In this document: positions 23,301 through 37,100 of the stretch, piece by piece
Layout: each line of letters begins with the position of its first letter
Position numbering within the stretch: position 1 is the stretch's first letter
Assembly (NCBI GenBank): GCA_037178975.1
Contig: JASJZH010000001.1
Coordinates: 6,060,501 to 6,124,500 of the forward strand
Direction of reading: 5' to 3'
Length of the DNA stretch: 64,000 nt
Origin: Oscheius tipulae
Taxonomy: Eukaryota; Nematoda; Chromadorea; Rhabditida; Rhabditidae
Notes under the pieces: generated by a model
Told to the model about the DNA's origin: nothing
Database searches by the model: none
The model's input: the letters and a program-made list of their open reading frames with translations, nothing else
Translations under genes and position numbers: made by a program

Positions 23301-26300
23301 GTGTCGAGAGGCACATCGGTCGAAAGTTCGGGTGTAAAGCGAAAATAGGGAATCTCCAGACTGTGACACCATTCCCTCGCATATCGAACCGGCTGCCCAT
23401 TGGAGGAGGTGCACTCTTTGATCAGGACCTGCATCATGTTCTTGGCCGATTTGAAGGCAGCCATGATGTTTTGGGCAATCTTCCACGGATTCTTGGCCAT
23501 TACTTTGCTCATATTGACATCGATTCCTTCCGTCTGTGCGACGGGAGATTGACCCGTTCCAAGGGAGATCATGACGCCAATTCGTTTCTTCGAAGCCTCC
23601 TTCTTGATCTCCTCCGTCAATCCGAAGTACTTCTCCAGTTTGTTCACTAGCATAAAGTCGGTCATCAGGGCCATAGTTGGATTGTTGGCCACGATTCCGC
23701 CATCCGTGTAGCCGTGGAACGAGTGAAAGTAGTAGGGAGCAGCTGACGTACAGCGGGCAGCCTTCCATATGAGGATTCGGTCCGGATCGAGGAACTGGTA
23801 CTTTTCCATCATGGCGTCTGGGATTCGAGGACGGTAGTTGCGAAAGAGGATCATGCTGATTGGGGTCTTTCGAGAGTCAGACACAGTCACGAAGACCTTC
23901 TTGTTTCGAATGGCACTCATCCGGGAATCTCCAAACTGCTTGCGCATGACCGTCTCCATTCCAATCGAGTTGTGTTTCGGGAATGTGTTCTTATTTCCAC
24001 AGAAGATATTCCGCGTCTTGCGGAAGAGCGCATGACGGAAGAAATTCAACGACGATCCTGTGGCTGTCATCAGTCCGAAGATTCCGCCACAACTGGTTCC
24101 GCCAATCCAGTCCACGTAGTCCATCAGCTGTCCCTCCAACTTCTTCTCAAGATGGAGCAGAACTTGGGCATGGATGAATCCCCTGGCTCCACCTCCGTCC
24201 AGACACAGACCCACCTGCTCGTGTTCGTCCCAAACCGTCTTGTTGTCACAGAGCATGTCGTTGACCAGACTCTGCACGTCGCCTTTCTTCTTCGGAATGT
24301 GGCCTAGACCGTGTAGGTCGTCTTTCACATCCTCTCCGTGGGCTACCTGTTCGGCCGTCTTTCCCTTATTGTTCCTCACTTTCCAAAGCTTCTCGGGGGC
24401 AGCCAAGACGACGAGCAGGCGACAAGTTCTGTTGTTTCCACGCTCGGCAGCCAGATGTAGTGCCGTGTTGCCATCTTCGTCTTGACTCGTCAGACATTGT
24501 CTCCTCATGAACAGATCGTAGATCGTGTCGTTGTCGCCCATCATCGCAGCCTTGAACAGCTTCTCCTTGTTTTCCTTCTTCAGGCAGGCCTTGTAGTTGT
24601 ATTCGCTGTCCGACGGAATAGCGCCACTTTTCGACGTGTCATGGGAGCCACGAGACATCCGTCCTTCACCAAGTATTAAGTTGCTTTTTGAATTGCTTGC
24701 GTGTCAATCAAAACTTTTTGTAAATTTTGTTAGAGAAACTACGAACTAAGCGTAATAAACGGTTTCGTATGTAGATAGAGCCCATGTATTTCAATTGCTC
24801 TGAGCGCTCGATTAGTCTTAAAAAGTATGCCCTAACATAACCATCTCGCGTCTTCTTCTTGGTGAAGAGAACGTCGTTTGACTCTGTTCTCGAGAGACCA
24901 CTGTTAGCCACACAGATGAGGATGAACTAGATGCAACCGGAAGCATTGAAGAGGTAAACCATATCGATGGAAATTGTTCAGGAAACGAAAAAAATTCGGA
25001 CTCCGTTGTGAACAGAAGGTGAAAAGAGCTCCAGACATCAGATAGAGAGAGAGTGAGAAAGATGGATAGCAAATCTGAATAATTCGCGCTCGTCAAACCT
25101 CGAATACACTCATCTAGATCAGAATAATCAAGAGATTTGTGCGAAGATCCCTGTTCTCAACTTTCGATAGGCGTTGAACAAAGAGAGAGGCTGATTCCCA
25201 TCAGTGCTTGGAGGACAGAAAGATCTTTTGAGACTTTGCCATTCAACCACCTCGTTGACTGACTTGTTCTTATAGGAAACGACGGCTAAGAGAAACTGAA
25301 ACATAGTAAAAAAAATATGCGTACGAGAGAATAGCCGAAACAAGCTGCCTATTTTCGCTACCTGCTCGGATGATTTTCAAGGGTGTTATTTTATACGGCA
25401 GTCCGATTACGAAACCAAAAGGGGTCAGATTCCTATAGCTGAAAGTTTACGAAACATTTTGTTTATACATTTATAGCAGTGCACAGGCGTATGTAAGCTA
25501 TATGTTCAGAAAAACTGCTCCGGAGACTCCCCAGGCCCCTATCCGCTCGGCGTCGACCCCATCTGGAATTTAGCGGAAACAAACAAGCTGACATTTTTGA
25601 ACTCGATGAAAATGAAGTCGTCAGTCCTACTAGGCATCATGCAGATGACTTTCGGAGTCATTCTCAGCTACCATAACTACAAGTAAGCTTTTTTCACTTC
25701 TTCCCCCAACTAAATACCCTATATTCAGGTACTTCAAGTCGGATCTGGACATCAAATTTATGTTCATACCCCAAATGCTCTTCCTCAGCTGCATCTTCGT
25801 TTATCTCTGCATCCAGATTGTCGTCAAATGGCTCGTTTTTACTCCGGATGTGAGTTTCTGCTTGGAACCCTCGACAAAATCCAGCTTTAGGGCTGCATGA
25901 GGCCAGTTTTCGGATACCCATATCCTGGATCCTCATGTGCTCCGTCTCTCCTTGTCGGTCTCATCAATATGTTTATGTTCAAGCCTCGCTCGAACGGATT
26001 CGTCAACGACGACAACCCGTGCTATTTGAACTACTGGTATCCGGCTCAGGTTATCCTTTTTTCGTTCAGAAAATGATTATCTTCAGCCATATATCGAGGC
26101 TTTCCTTCTCATAGTAGCGATAGCCTGCATACCCGTTATGCTATTTGCAAAACCGTACTCTCTTTGGAAAGTGCAAAAAGAGCGCCGCGATTTTGATGGA
26201 TCTCGATGGGTAAGTGTCATGTTCAGTGACACGGTGCGAAATCGAGACAAAAGTAGCGAAATTACAATGTGTGTCTGTAAATATGAGGACTCTTTTTCAG

Positions 26301-27265
26301 GGAACAGTGGAGTTGGTGCTCCTGCTTGTGGCCATAGTTCAGGTCCCGATAATGCTTTTTGCTAAACCCTTCTTCATGCTAAGGAGGCGACGTCAGCAGA
26401 CACGCTACTCGACTCTCCATGAAGAGGTCGGTTTGATGGATTGCGATGAGCCTTTTATTTCTAATTAATACGAAGACAATTGCTAGTACATTAAGTTGTT
26501 GCACATTAGCACTCTTTGGTTACAAGTAAAAGTATTCTTTAGCGGAGAATACACTTCAGAAGTTTGAGTCATCCTCTAAAGCACATGATGGAAGCCTTTA
26601 AAAATATCAAAGCTTGTAAAATTTACATTGTTTCTTAGCTACTGTCTCGATCTAGCACCGTGTCAATTCTCGACAGATTTGTTCACAGTCAAAATCTTTC
26701 AGAGCGTCCGGGCCGACATGACAGAGAATGAGATAGAAGTTCAGCATCATGACACAGCTCCCGTAGTCCATTCCCACGGAGGTGAACAGCAGAGCATGGG
26801 AGATATCATGGTCTATCAGGCCATTCATACTATCGAATTCGTGCTCGGATGTATCTCTCACACTGCCTCCTATCTCCGTCTCTGGGCCCTGTCTCTGGCT
26901 CATGCTCGTTAGTTTCCTCTTTTTCTGGTTCGTAGCATAGTTTTAGAGCTCTCGGACGTACTGTGGACGATGGTCTTCCGTAAAGCTTTAGTCCTCGATG
27001 ACAAAATCGGAGTTCTGGCCCTGTACATGATCTTCTTCGTATTCTTTGTGCTATCTGTCGGAATTCTCGTTCTCATGGAAGGCCTGTCCGCATTCCTTCA
27101 CGCGCTCCGTCTTCATTGGTACCTAATTTTGTTGAATCTAACAGAATTTCCAACTTCAGGGTCGAATTTCAGTCAAAGTTCTACAGCGGCAGCGGCCACG
27201 CATTTGTGCCATTCTCATTCGCGAAGATCCTGGAAGAGGAGAGCAGCATTGACGAAGCTGTCTAG
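20301..27265 (+). CDS. V-type proton ATPase 116 kDa subunit a
   Basis: Subunit a forms the proton half-channels of the membrane V0 sector and targets the pump to its membrane. The start [19 protein letters not shown] and the following [18 protein letters not shown] match the family N terminus. Exons run 20301-20438, 20480-20558, 20598-20824, 20908-21041, 21374 onward to about 22715 ([16 protein letters not shown]), then, after a 2.8 kb intron, 25533 onward ([20 protein letters not shown]). The last exons hold [20 protein letters not shown], which carries the buried Arg needed for proton flow, and end [20 protein letters not shown]. Two tandem, phase-0 exons, 26087-26209 and 26301-26426, encode alternative forms of the same membrane segment. 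The large intron contains a phospholipase gene on the other strand. The next gene, a thioredoxin reductase, begins 160 nt past the stop. Confidence 0.95.
22795..22990. repeat. Imperfect tandem repeats and GC-rich hairpins in the V-ATPase intron
   Basis: Three degenerate copies of a unit with GGGAAGTGGGGTCAAA lie at about 22844-22930. They are bracketed by short perfect hairpins, GCCCC/GGGGC at 22795-22808 and CCGCCCC-GAA-GGGGCGG at about 22974-22990. Function unknown. Confidence 0.45.
23150..24658 (-). CDS. Calcium-independent (patatin-like) phospholipase A2, nested and intronless
   Basis: This single frame of 502 residues is an iPLA2/patatin-type lipase that would release fatty acids from phospholipids. 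Residues about 55-120 hold ankyrin-type repeats ([17 protein letters not shown]). The catalytic part has the oxyanion glycines LDGGGARG near residue 155, the nucleophile elbow GGTSCGG near 188 (usually GTSTG in PLA2G6), and the Asp of the dyad in [11 protein letters not shown] near 320, so it looks active. It is shorter than the roughly 800-residue iPLA2-beta. It lies wholly inside one intron of the V-ATPase a gene on the opposite strand and has no introns, although its neighbours have one every 100-200 nt; this suggests origin by retroposition, which is inference. Confidence 0.92.
   Translation of the reverse strand: MSRGSHDTSKSGAIPSDSEYNYKACLKKENKEKLFKAAMMGDNDTIYDLFMRRQCLTSQDEDGNTALHLAAERGNNRTCRLLVVLAAPEKLWKVRNNKGKTAEQVAHGEDVKDDLHGLGHIPKKKGDVQSLVNDMLCDNKTVWDEHEQVGLCLDGGGARGFIHAQVLLHLEKKLEGQLMDYVDWIGGTSCGGIFGLMTATGSSLNFFRHALFRKTRNIFCGNKNTFPKHNSIGMETVMRKQFGDSRMSAIRNKKVFVTVSDSRKTPISMILFRNYRPRIPDAMMEKYQFLDPDRILIWKAARCTSAAPYYFHSFHGYTDGGIVANNPTMALMTDFMLVNKLEKYFGLTEEIKKEASKKRIGVMISLGTGQSPVAQTEGIDVNMSKVMAKNPWKIAQNIMAAFKSAKNMMQVLIKECTSSNGQPVRYAREWCHSLEIPYFRFTPELSTDVPLDTTNSDVLMNMLWETEIFVHGEAASDLDRLARLLRLKKQPDNCTTANWKDE
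24659..25532. other. Remainder of the large V-ATPase intron
   Basis: About 870 nt, AT-rich, holding the presumed promoter of the nested phospholipase (which reads away on the minus strand) and the acceptor of the next V-ATPase exon. No further gene is supported. Confidence 0.4.
26087..26426 (+). other. Pair of mutually exclusive exons in V-ATPase a
   Basis: Exon A (26087-26209, 41 codons) reads [20 protein letters not shown] and exon B (26301-26426, 42 codons) reads [20 protein letters not shown]. Both start and end in phase 0 with GT-AG borders, so either one joins 26049 to 26703. Their similarity indicates a tandem exon duplication encoding alternative versions of one membrane helix and its basic loop. 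Confidence 0.75.
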
Positions 27266-27425
27266 ACACCTCCCTTCTTTACCGGTTCTGTACAATTTTG
27301 TGTATCTTTTGTGATATTCGCTAAGTATAAAATGGTTAGTTTTAACATAGTTCTCTTCTCTCGTCGATTAGAGCGCAGTTACTGGAAAAGCGCCTCGTCT
27401 TAATAAAAGTTGGGTATTTTGCACG

Positions 27426-29508
<2,083 letters not shown>

Positions 29509-29509
29509 T

Positions 29510-30887
<1,378 letters not shown>

Positions 30888-31830
30888 GCCGAGCAGGGGA
30901 GTGACTGACCCGAGATCAGCTGTTCTCGGGTTTAACACTCGCCACTGAGAGAGAGAGAGAGTGAGAGAGGGAGTGACAGCGATAAAGTGGCATTCCTTCT
31001 TTTTGGGTTCAGAGTTCGGGAAGGTCTTTTGTCGAAGCCGGTACTCAATTTTCTAACTCTCAAATTATATAAAATCGTTACAGTAACCCTTGTGTCTGCT
31101 GATTTCGGCTACGTTCTAACCATTTACCATAAGAGGATGTAGCTCGAAAAAGCCCCTTTTTACCTTATCACAGCCAAGCGGAATAGGTCGGCTGACTGAG
31201 AACTATTACGAATTACATCATGAGAAGACAGGATGAACAAAGTTTCTTCCACCCGGAGGGCTAAAATCAGCTCTGTGATAGCCAGCAGGAACAGCTGGCT
31301 CAAAAAAGTACTACTAGTAGAGATACAGCGTAGTTTGGCGATAACCAGTTCTGTCATCATCTGAATTTTGAACCTGGGAACGGGATCAGAAAGATAACTG
31401 TGTCGGAGCATGCGCTGCATTGAACCCATATACTTAAATTTGAAGGCTTCTGAACTAACCTTCGAAAGATTGCGCCTCCTAAGGTGTTCCTGAGGTGGCT
31501 CTACAAAAGTTTAAACTTTTACCACGCTTTGGATTCGAACTATAGTTGGTGCTGTTACCGGCTGTCCTATGTGGGAGAGGCAGCGCCGGATTCTCAGTAG
31601 GATACTAGAGTTAGAGATATATTAAAACCATAGATCTCTCCCAGCAGCAAAAAGTACGCGAAACACAGTCTGACATCATTGGGCTTCCACGAATTTTGTG
31701 TCTTCCCCCGCCTGAATCACTGGCTCCCCGTGATTAGGTCCCCGCTGGCTACAGTTCCGTCATTTGCTGATAACCAACTTGTCGTCTCCAATATAAAAGC
31801 CATCTGGACCGCGATAAGCTCACATCGAAA
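30888..31830. other. Divergent intergenic region, CCDC102-like gene / thioesterase
   Basis: About 940 nt. It has a short (GA)n tract near 30945-30965, a tRNA-like copy at 31500-31590 on the minus strand, and a minus-strand frame of 89 residues at 31160-31429 starting MGSMQRMLRHSYL that I do not consider supported. Confidence 0.4.
31500..31590 (-). repeat. tRNA-like element, family B copy
   Basis: Minus strand: CAGCCGGTAACAGCACC, then TATAGTTCGAATCC, then GCGTGGTAAAAG. The order GCCGGTAA-GCAC, B-box, GGTAAAA matches the copies at 50260 and 17700. Confidence 0.4.
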
Positions 31831-33628
31831 CATGTCTCTTCAATACTACGATCAGCCGGAAGTGTCCATCCAGGAACATGTCCATATTCCATCCGACATC
31901 GTTCACATCCAGCCACATCTGCGAGTGGACAAACCGGATACAATTATGAGAGAGAAGGTACACGTCACAGCTACTGATCTTCTTCCTCATGAGCACTACA
32001 AAATGAGCATGAAGTGAGTCAAATTGTCTGATTTCAATCCTTTTCGTATTTCAGTCTTAAACACAAGTATGGTCTTCACAAGGCATATGCTATTTTCAAG
32101 TCTGATGCCTCTGGATCTATTGATTTGGCTACAGCCAAGCCTCTTCGCGGAACCTACAACCGTATGTTTTACCGCTTTTTTTGCATGGAAAGCGCCTCCC
32201 TCTGCACGCGCTGCAGCAAACTTGCATTTCGCTCTGACGAGGCTCTCTGGCCTAGAAAATGATATCATCGTTTTTGTTACATTGAGAGTTTTAAAATGAG
32301 ATCGAACATGCCAGAAACGTTTGTTCGAAGTGGCAACTCTATTACGAAAGCTTTTCAGTACCAGACGCCATGGGTCTCTTCTTGAGTCAACTCCCGACGA
32401 GAAACTTCGATTTTGGTGGTTATTTGAGATGTACTCCCCCAGTTCCTTTCGTCTATGAACTACAGTGAGTTGTCTTTTTGTGTCTTCACAATTCGTGACG
32501 TTTCCCTACTCGCCTGACTCTTATCAGCTTCCCCCTTGTTCAACCTTATCGATCAGTGATTCCATCTTGTGATATTGCAGATTGGAAGATGCTTCTGGCA
32601 GAGTTGTTGATACCATGTACATCAGGAAGCACTGGATGCATCCACGTCTGGAGAGGACCGAAATCGAGGAGGATGGCTTCTGTGCCACGCTCTTCAAGCC
32701 ACCTGGAGCGGGTCCCTTCCCGACCATCATTGACATTTCCGGAACTGGCGGTGGACTTCACGAGCACAAGGGAGCAGCCTTAGCTAGTGAGGGTTTCGTC
32801 GTTCTCTGTGTCGCCTTCTTCCAATACAAGACCCTGGTCGAGAAGCTCGAAGACGTAGAGATGGAATATTTCAAGAAAACCATTGATTGGTTGATGGCCA
32901 AGCCGTATACCAGCGATGTTCTGGGCATCCAGGGAGTCTCATTTGGAGCCACTCTGGTCGATCTCATCGCCACGAGGAATCCTGAAATCAAGGCTGTGGT
33001 CTCAATCAATGGAGCCCCTTGCACAAACATGTACTTGAGGATCAAGGAGGAGGGAAAATCACTGAAGGTGGCAGAGTGAGTGACAGTTTAAAAATGACTG
33101 AACAGTACGGGTTTCAGGGCCGATCAGAGCAATCTCTACTTCATCAACCAGGTTCTGTGCTCGGACAAGTTCATCAAGTCGTCTGTCAGCACAGAAGAGA
33201 CACGAATTCCCTTCGAGAGATGCCGGAAAGATGTGGCTTTCCGTTTTGTGGTCAGTTTCTTTTCTTCATCATTCAAATCAGTAACTTTGCAGGCATCAGT
33301 CGACGACTTGGTCATAACATCTGCCCACTCTTCCCAAATCAAAGCTGATCAGCTGAGAAAGACTGGAAGAGACGACATTGAGATTGACTACATAAACGGA
33401 GGACACATCATGGAGCCGCCCTACTTCCCTCACCACGACATGGTCTACGCCAAGTTCCAGGGATTCTACTGCGGGTATGGAGGAGAGGTGCTTCTGCATG
33501 GAAAGGCACAAGAAGAGAGTTGGGGTAGAACTGTCGATTTCTTCAAGAGGAAGCTCGGAGAGCCACCCAAGATGCCCGAATGGGAAAGGGAGGACATTGT
33601 CCAGAGACCTAGTGCCTCCAAGTTGTAG
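31831..33628 (+). CDS. Acyl-CoA thioesterase / BAAT family enzyme
   Basis: The family hydrolyses acyl-CoA esters (ACOT type) or conjugates bile acids (BAAT); a Ser nucleophile marks thioesterases and Cys marks BAAT. Exons 31831-32012, 32055-32161, 32359-32464, 32581-33075, 33118-33250 and 33293-33628 sum to 1359 nt, 452 residues, the family length. The N-terminal half is the thioester hydrolase beta domain (LPDAMGLFLSQLPTRNFDFG). The alpha/beta hydrolase part has LFKPPGAGPFPTIIDISGTG, the elbow GIQGVSFGATL with Ser, and DYINGGHIMEPPYFPHHD with the catalytic His. No signal peptide or C-terminal peroxisome signal is obvious (ends RPSASKL; SKL is in fact a classical PTS1 tripeptide, so peroxisomal import is likely). 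Substrate unknown. Confidence 0.9.
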
Positions 33629-34141
33629 CTGCAAGACTCCTTTTCCTACAGTATTGCGATATTCGCAGAATCTCTTTGTACATAAGCTAGCCGAGCTACG
33701 GCCAATGAATCTCATACATTTGTTCGAGTTCATGTTCTACCAGAATGCTGGTCTTTGAACCTCTCCTATTGGGCGACTGAGTGGCCATCTGGAGAGAGAT
33801 ATTTCTGGACAGGAACCGCAAAAAGTTACTTCTTCATTCAACACAAGACCCTTCTCTACCTTTTCTCTATCCGATTGTCAGCTCATTCGTAATAAGATGG
33901 ACCTCTTCAGTACTTGTCAGGAAAATCACCTTCATGGTGTCAACTGATAAGAGTATCTCTGAATATTGATGGTAAAAGTGCTATTCGTTTATGATTCTTA
34001 AGCAAACAACCATCCAAACGTCACTCTGTGAATCAGCTATCTCTTATCAGAACGGGGTCAACGAAGTCTTTATTAAGTCTTATTACGCGTTTAACCTGAC
34101 GAGGTGCGAGGATCATGGTTGGTCTACGGGGTGCACTGTTC
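33629..34141. other. Convergent intergenic region
   Basis: About 510 nt between the stops of the thioesterase and the thrombospondin-repeat gene. No gene, repeat or clear AATAAA close to either stop was recognised. Confidence 0.4.
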
Positions 34142-37100
34142 TTACTGTACTCGTGGCCACATCGGGCCCCCGTTGTATTCAAAGACTCCCGTCCGTTGTG
34201 GGAACGACTGGAGTTGGGGAGCCTCAGTTGTTGTGACTCTGTCCTTCGAAGGACACGGTCCTCCTGTGCAGAGTCGAGTTTGGTGAGAGGCACCTAAGGA
34301 TCACTTTCCACTGATTCGATGGCTCCTACCTTTGCATCCATTGCTGACTGTCCCGTAGAAACAGACCCTCGTTCTCAACTGGATAGAACACCTGCATGGT
34401 CCCCAGACCGACCACTCTCCCCATTTGGTTTCTGTCTGAACAGCTTCCATAGGAGTGAAGATTCGAAGAGGGTCGGGAGTGGCCAGAGGTTTCTTGACTA
34501 TCTTGGTTAGCTCAGCCTTCCTGTCACTGATAAAAGGATCGTTCAAAGTCTTCTGAAAGAGTTCTGAATGTTTCTCCGATTCTCGTCCTACTATTCGAGG
34601 AAGAGGGTGATGTTCAGCGCTGTTGTACGTCTTCAGCTCCTTCTCAATCTGTTGCATTTCGGCTTGGAGCTGCTGAACTTCCTTGTAAATCTGTTCCGGA
34701 TTGTCTACGTCAGCGAAGAGACTTTCTCGTGTCGGTTCCTAAACACACACCAGGATAAATGTCTAGCCAGAGTCGCACCTGCTCTTTCTCCGAGTTCACA
34801 GTCCTTATTCCCAGGGCTCTCGTCTTTTTCACCTTCATGCTCCGGGCCTTGTACTTTGGGAACATTTTGCTCTTGTCCACCGTCCTTGGAGCAAACTCCC
34901 CCGAATGCAGCTTGAAAAGTTCGGCCTTCTTTCCCTTCTTGGCCTTCTTCTTCTTAATCTTTCTGTTCTTTTTCGGCTTGAACTCGGAGATGTTATCGTC
35001 CGAAGTTCCAATCGGGAATGACTCCTTGATTTCTTCTCTCGGCCCAATGGCAGCCTCGTTGATCTTGCTCAAGAAGGCGGTGTCCTCCTTGGCCGCAGCC
35101 TGGCTCATATTCTTCAACATCCAGTCCAGGGCATTCAGGGTGTCCAAAGAGATTTGGGGCTAAGGAAGAGAAGGATTATGTCGAAAGATTCAAACCATTT
35201 CGTCTGAAGGAACGGGAGTGGTGGTGGCTACTACCGGAGCAAGTCCAGCCGAAAACTGAATGTGTGATACTTCTCCGTCGTGAAGCCTTTGAAGAGGCTT
35301 GTCCTCTGGAGTCTTTTTCAGAGCGAAGCCAGTTATTCCAAAGTCTGAATAGGAGATTTGAGGTAGCAATAAAGAACCTACTCTTTTTCTTCTTCTCTTT
35401 TTTCTGTGGCTTGATCAGCTTCATCTCTCGGCCCTCGTTGTCCGCTCGTGTTTTGATGTCTTCCGTCTCGTCCAGAGAGGATCTGTATCGAAAGATCGTG
35501 TGGTCAAAAATTTAGAAGTTAGGTCTAGTCTTTGTACTATTATATCTTTGTCACCACATCTTTTACGAAAATCACGTTCAGTGATTCTGTGCCACCTATC
35601 TTGATTGCTTGTCTCAATGAAACACGCAGAATCTGTGCTAACAAGATACCACTTACAGAGCAGCTTCAAAGTCAGTCTCTGACGAGACCTTGACTGCTGG
35701 AGCTTCAGTCATGGGTCGTTCAGGGATTGAGGCTGTTTGATCAATTTGAGGCTCGGCCACTTCGAGAAGGTCTTCCAGATTGTCGTCCACGGCAGTCGAA
35801 GAAAGTTGTGGCTTGACACGTACTGGACTATCGCCAATAACTTCAGCTTCTTCGACTGAAACAGTTTACTTCATTTGCGGGGTAATGGGCTCACAAGAAG
35901 TATCAAGAATCTCTGTTCCCTTGTCTTCATCTTCCCTGCTCATCTAAAAATAGCATGTTAGTTTTCACAGGACGCACTTACCGATACTGTCCTGGCAATT
36001 TCCTCTCCAATAGTCCTGCTGATCTTCTGATCTCGGTCCTTAAACTACATGGTTTAAAAAGACTACCAGGTCACCAGAATGTTAGTGGAGTTGCTTAACC
36101 TGAAGATTGTTTCAGTCTAAAGCAGTTAAGTTAGTGAAACTGAAGCCTCTGTCACCTCTCCAGACACTTTTGTAACTTCTGGCCTGCTTGTCATGTTAGT
36201 CATTTTTCTGTTTATCCCACGATTTCCTCGTAGCACAGAGGCCGGTAGTTGAATAACAGTCGTCGTATAGTTGACGGGAATTTTAGAGAAGTACTTCCTC
36301 CTACTACCCAACGGATAGACTCTTTGATTAGTCTGTCCCATTAGTCTGGGCTAGACAGAGTGAGTCTCAAAGATTCACCTACTCTGTTCCGACAGCCAGT
36401 GCTGTACGTTGATTGGTTAATGAGGCTAAGAAATCGGGGTGAGTAACTCTGTAAAAGCGTTAGTATGAACCAAGAAGAGAGAACTCAGGGGCTGGAAGAC
36501 TTACAGTCGTCCCTGAGGATCTCTGTCGGGATAGTTGCTGATTTACTGTGGTGCTTGTTAGTGCGAATGTGGTCGTAGTCTAAAAAAGTGTTGGTATAAA
36601 AATTTTTGCGCACCGCTCAAAATTTTTTTCTCCCTATGGCGCGACCAGTGTCCCCGGAGTCAAGGTTCGACACCTTGAGTCCCACTGGTTGAAAATATAC
36701 TTTACTCACTTCTGGAGTGGTGGTAGTTGTAGTAGTTGTGTGAGTAATGTCCTCGAAAGATTCTTTCTGAAGACTTCTCTCCTTTTCTTCTTCCTCAGAC
36801 GACGGGGCACTCATCGCCACGAGTCGGTTGATCTGAACCTTTGACATTTGACCATTGGATTCTGTTACTTCAGCGGATCCGATCTCTTCTGCCTTGGCTT
36901 CCTTAATCTCCTCTGGAGTCACAGACTTCACAGCGAACTGTTTAGCTCCAAACACTCTCTCCGGATCGCTTCCTAAGTCTGGATTACTGTATGTTTCGTC
37001 CTATCTCACCCGGTGACCCATCAGCAAAGTTAGCTGGTCTGTGTTCATCAAAGCCTATAAGGCTGTGATCGACCATCTGAGGTAGCCTTGGTGGTGCTCT

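Noticed and set aside
23189-23650. Plus-strand frame of 153 residues, and other long frames over 23150-24658
   Set aside because: Shadows of the minus-strand phospholipase; no motifs of their own.
31160-31429. Minus-strand frame of 89 residues (MGSMQRMLRHSYL...) with an apolar stretch
   Set aside because: No acceptor or domain, no continuing exon, and it lies in a divergent promoter region; taken as chance.
34759-35163. Plus-strand frame of 134 residues
   Set aside because: It is the mirror of the Lys-rich exon on the minus strand; Lys codons read as Phe/Leu on the other strand.
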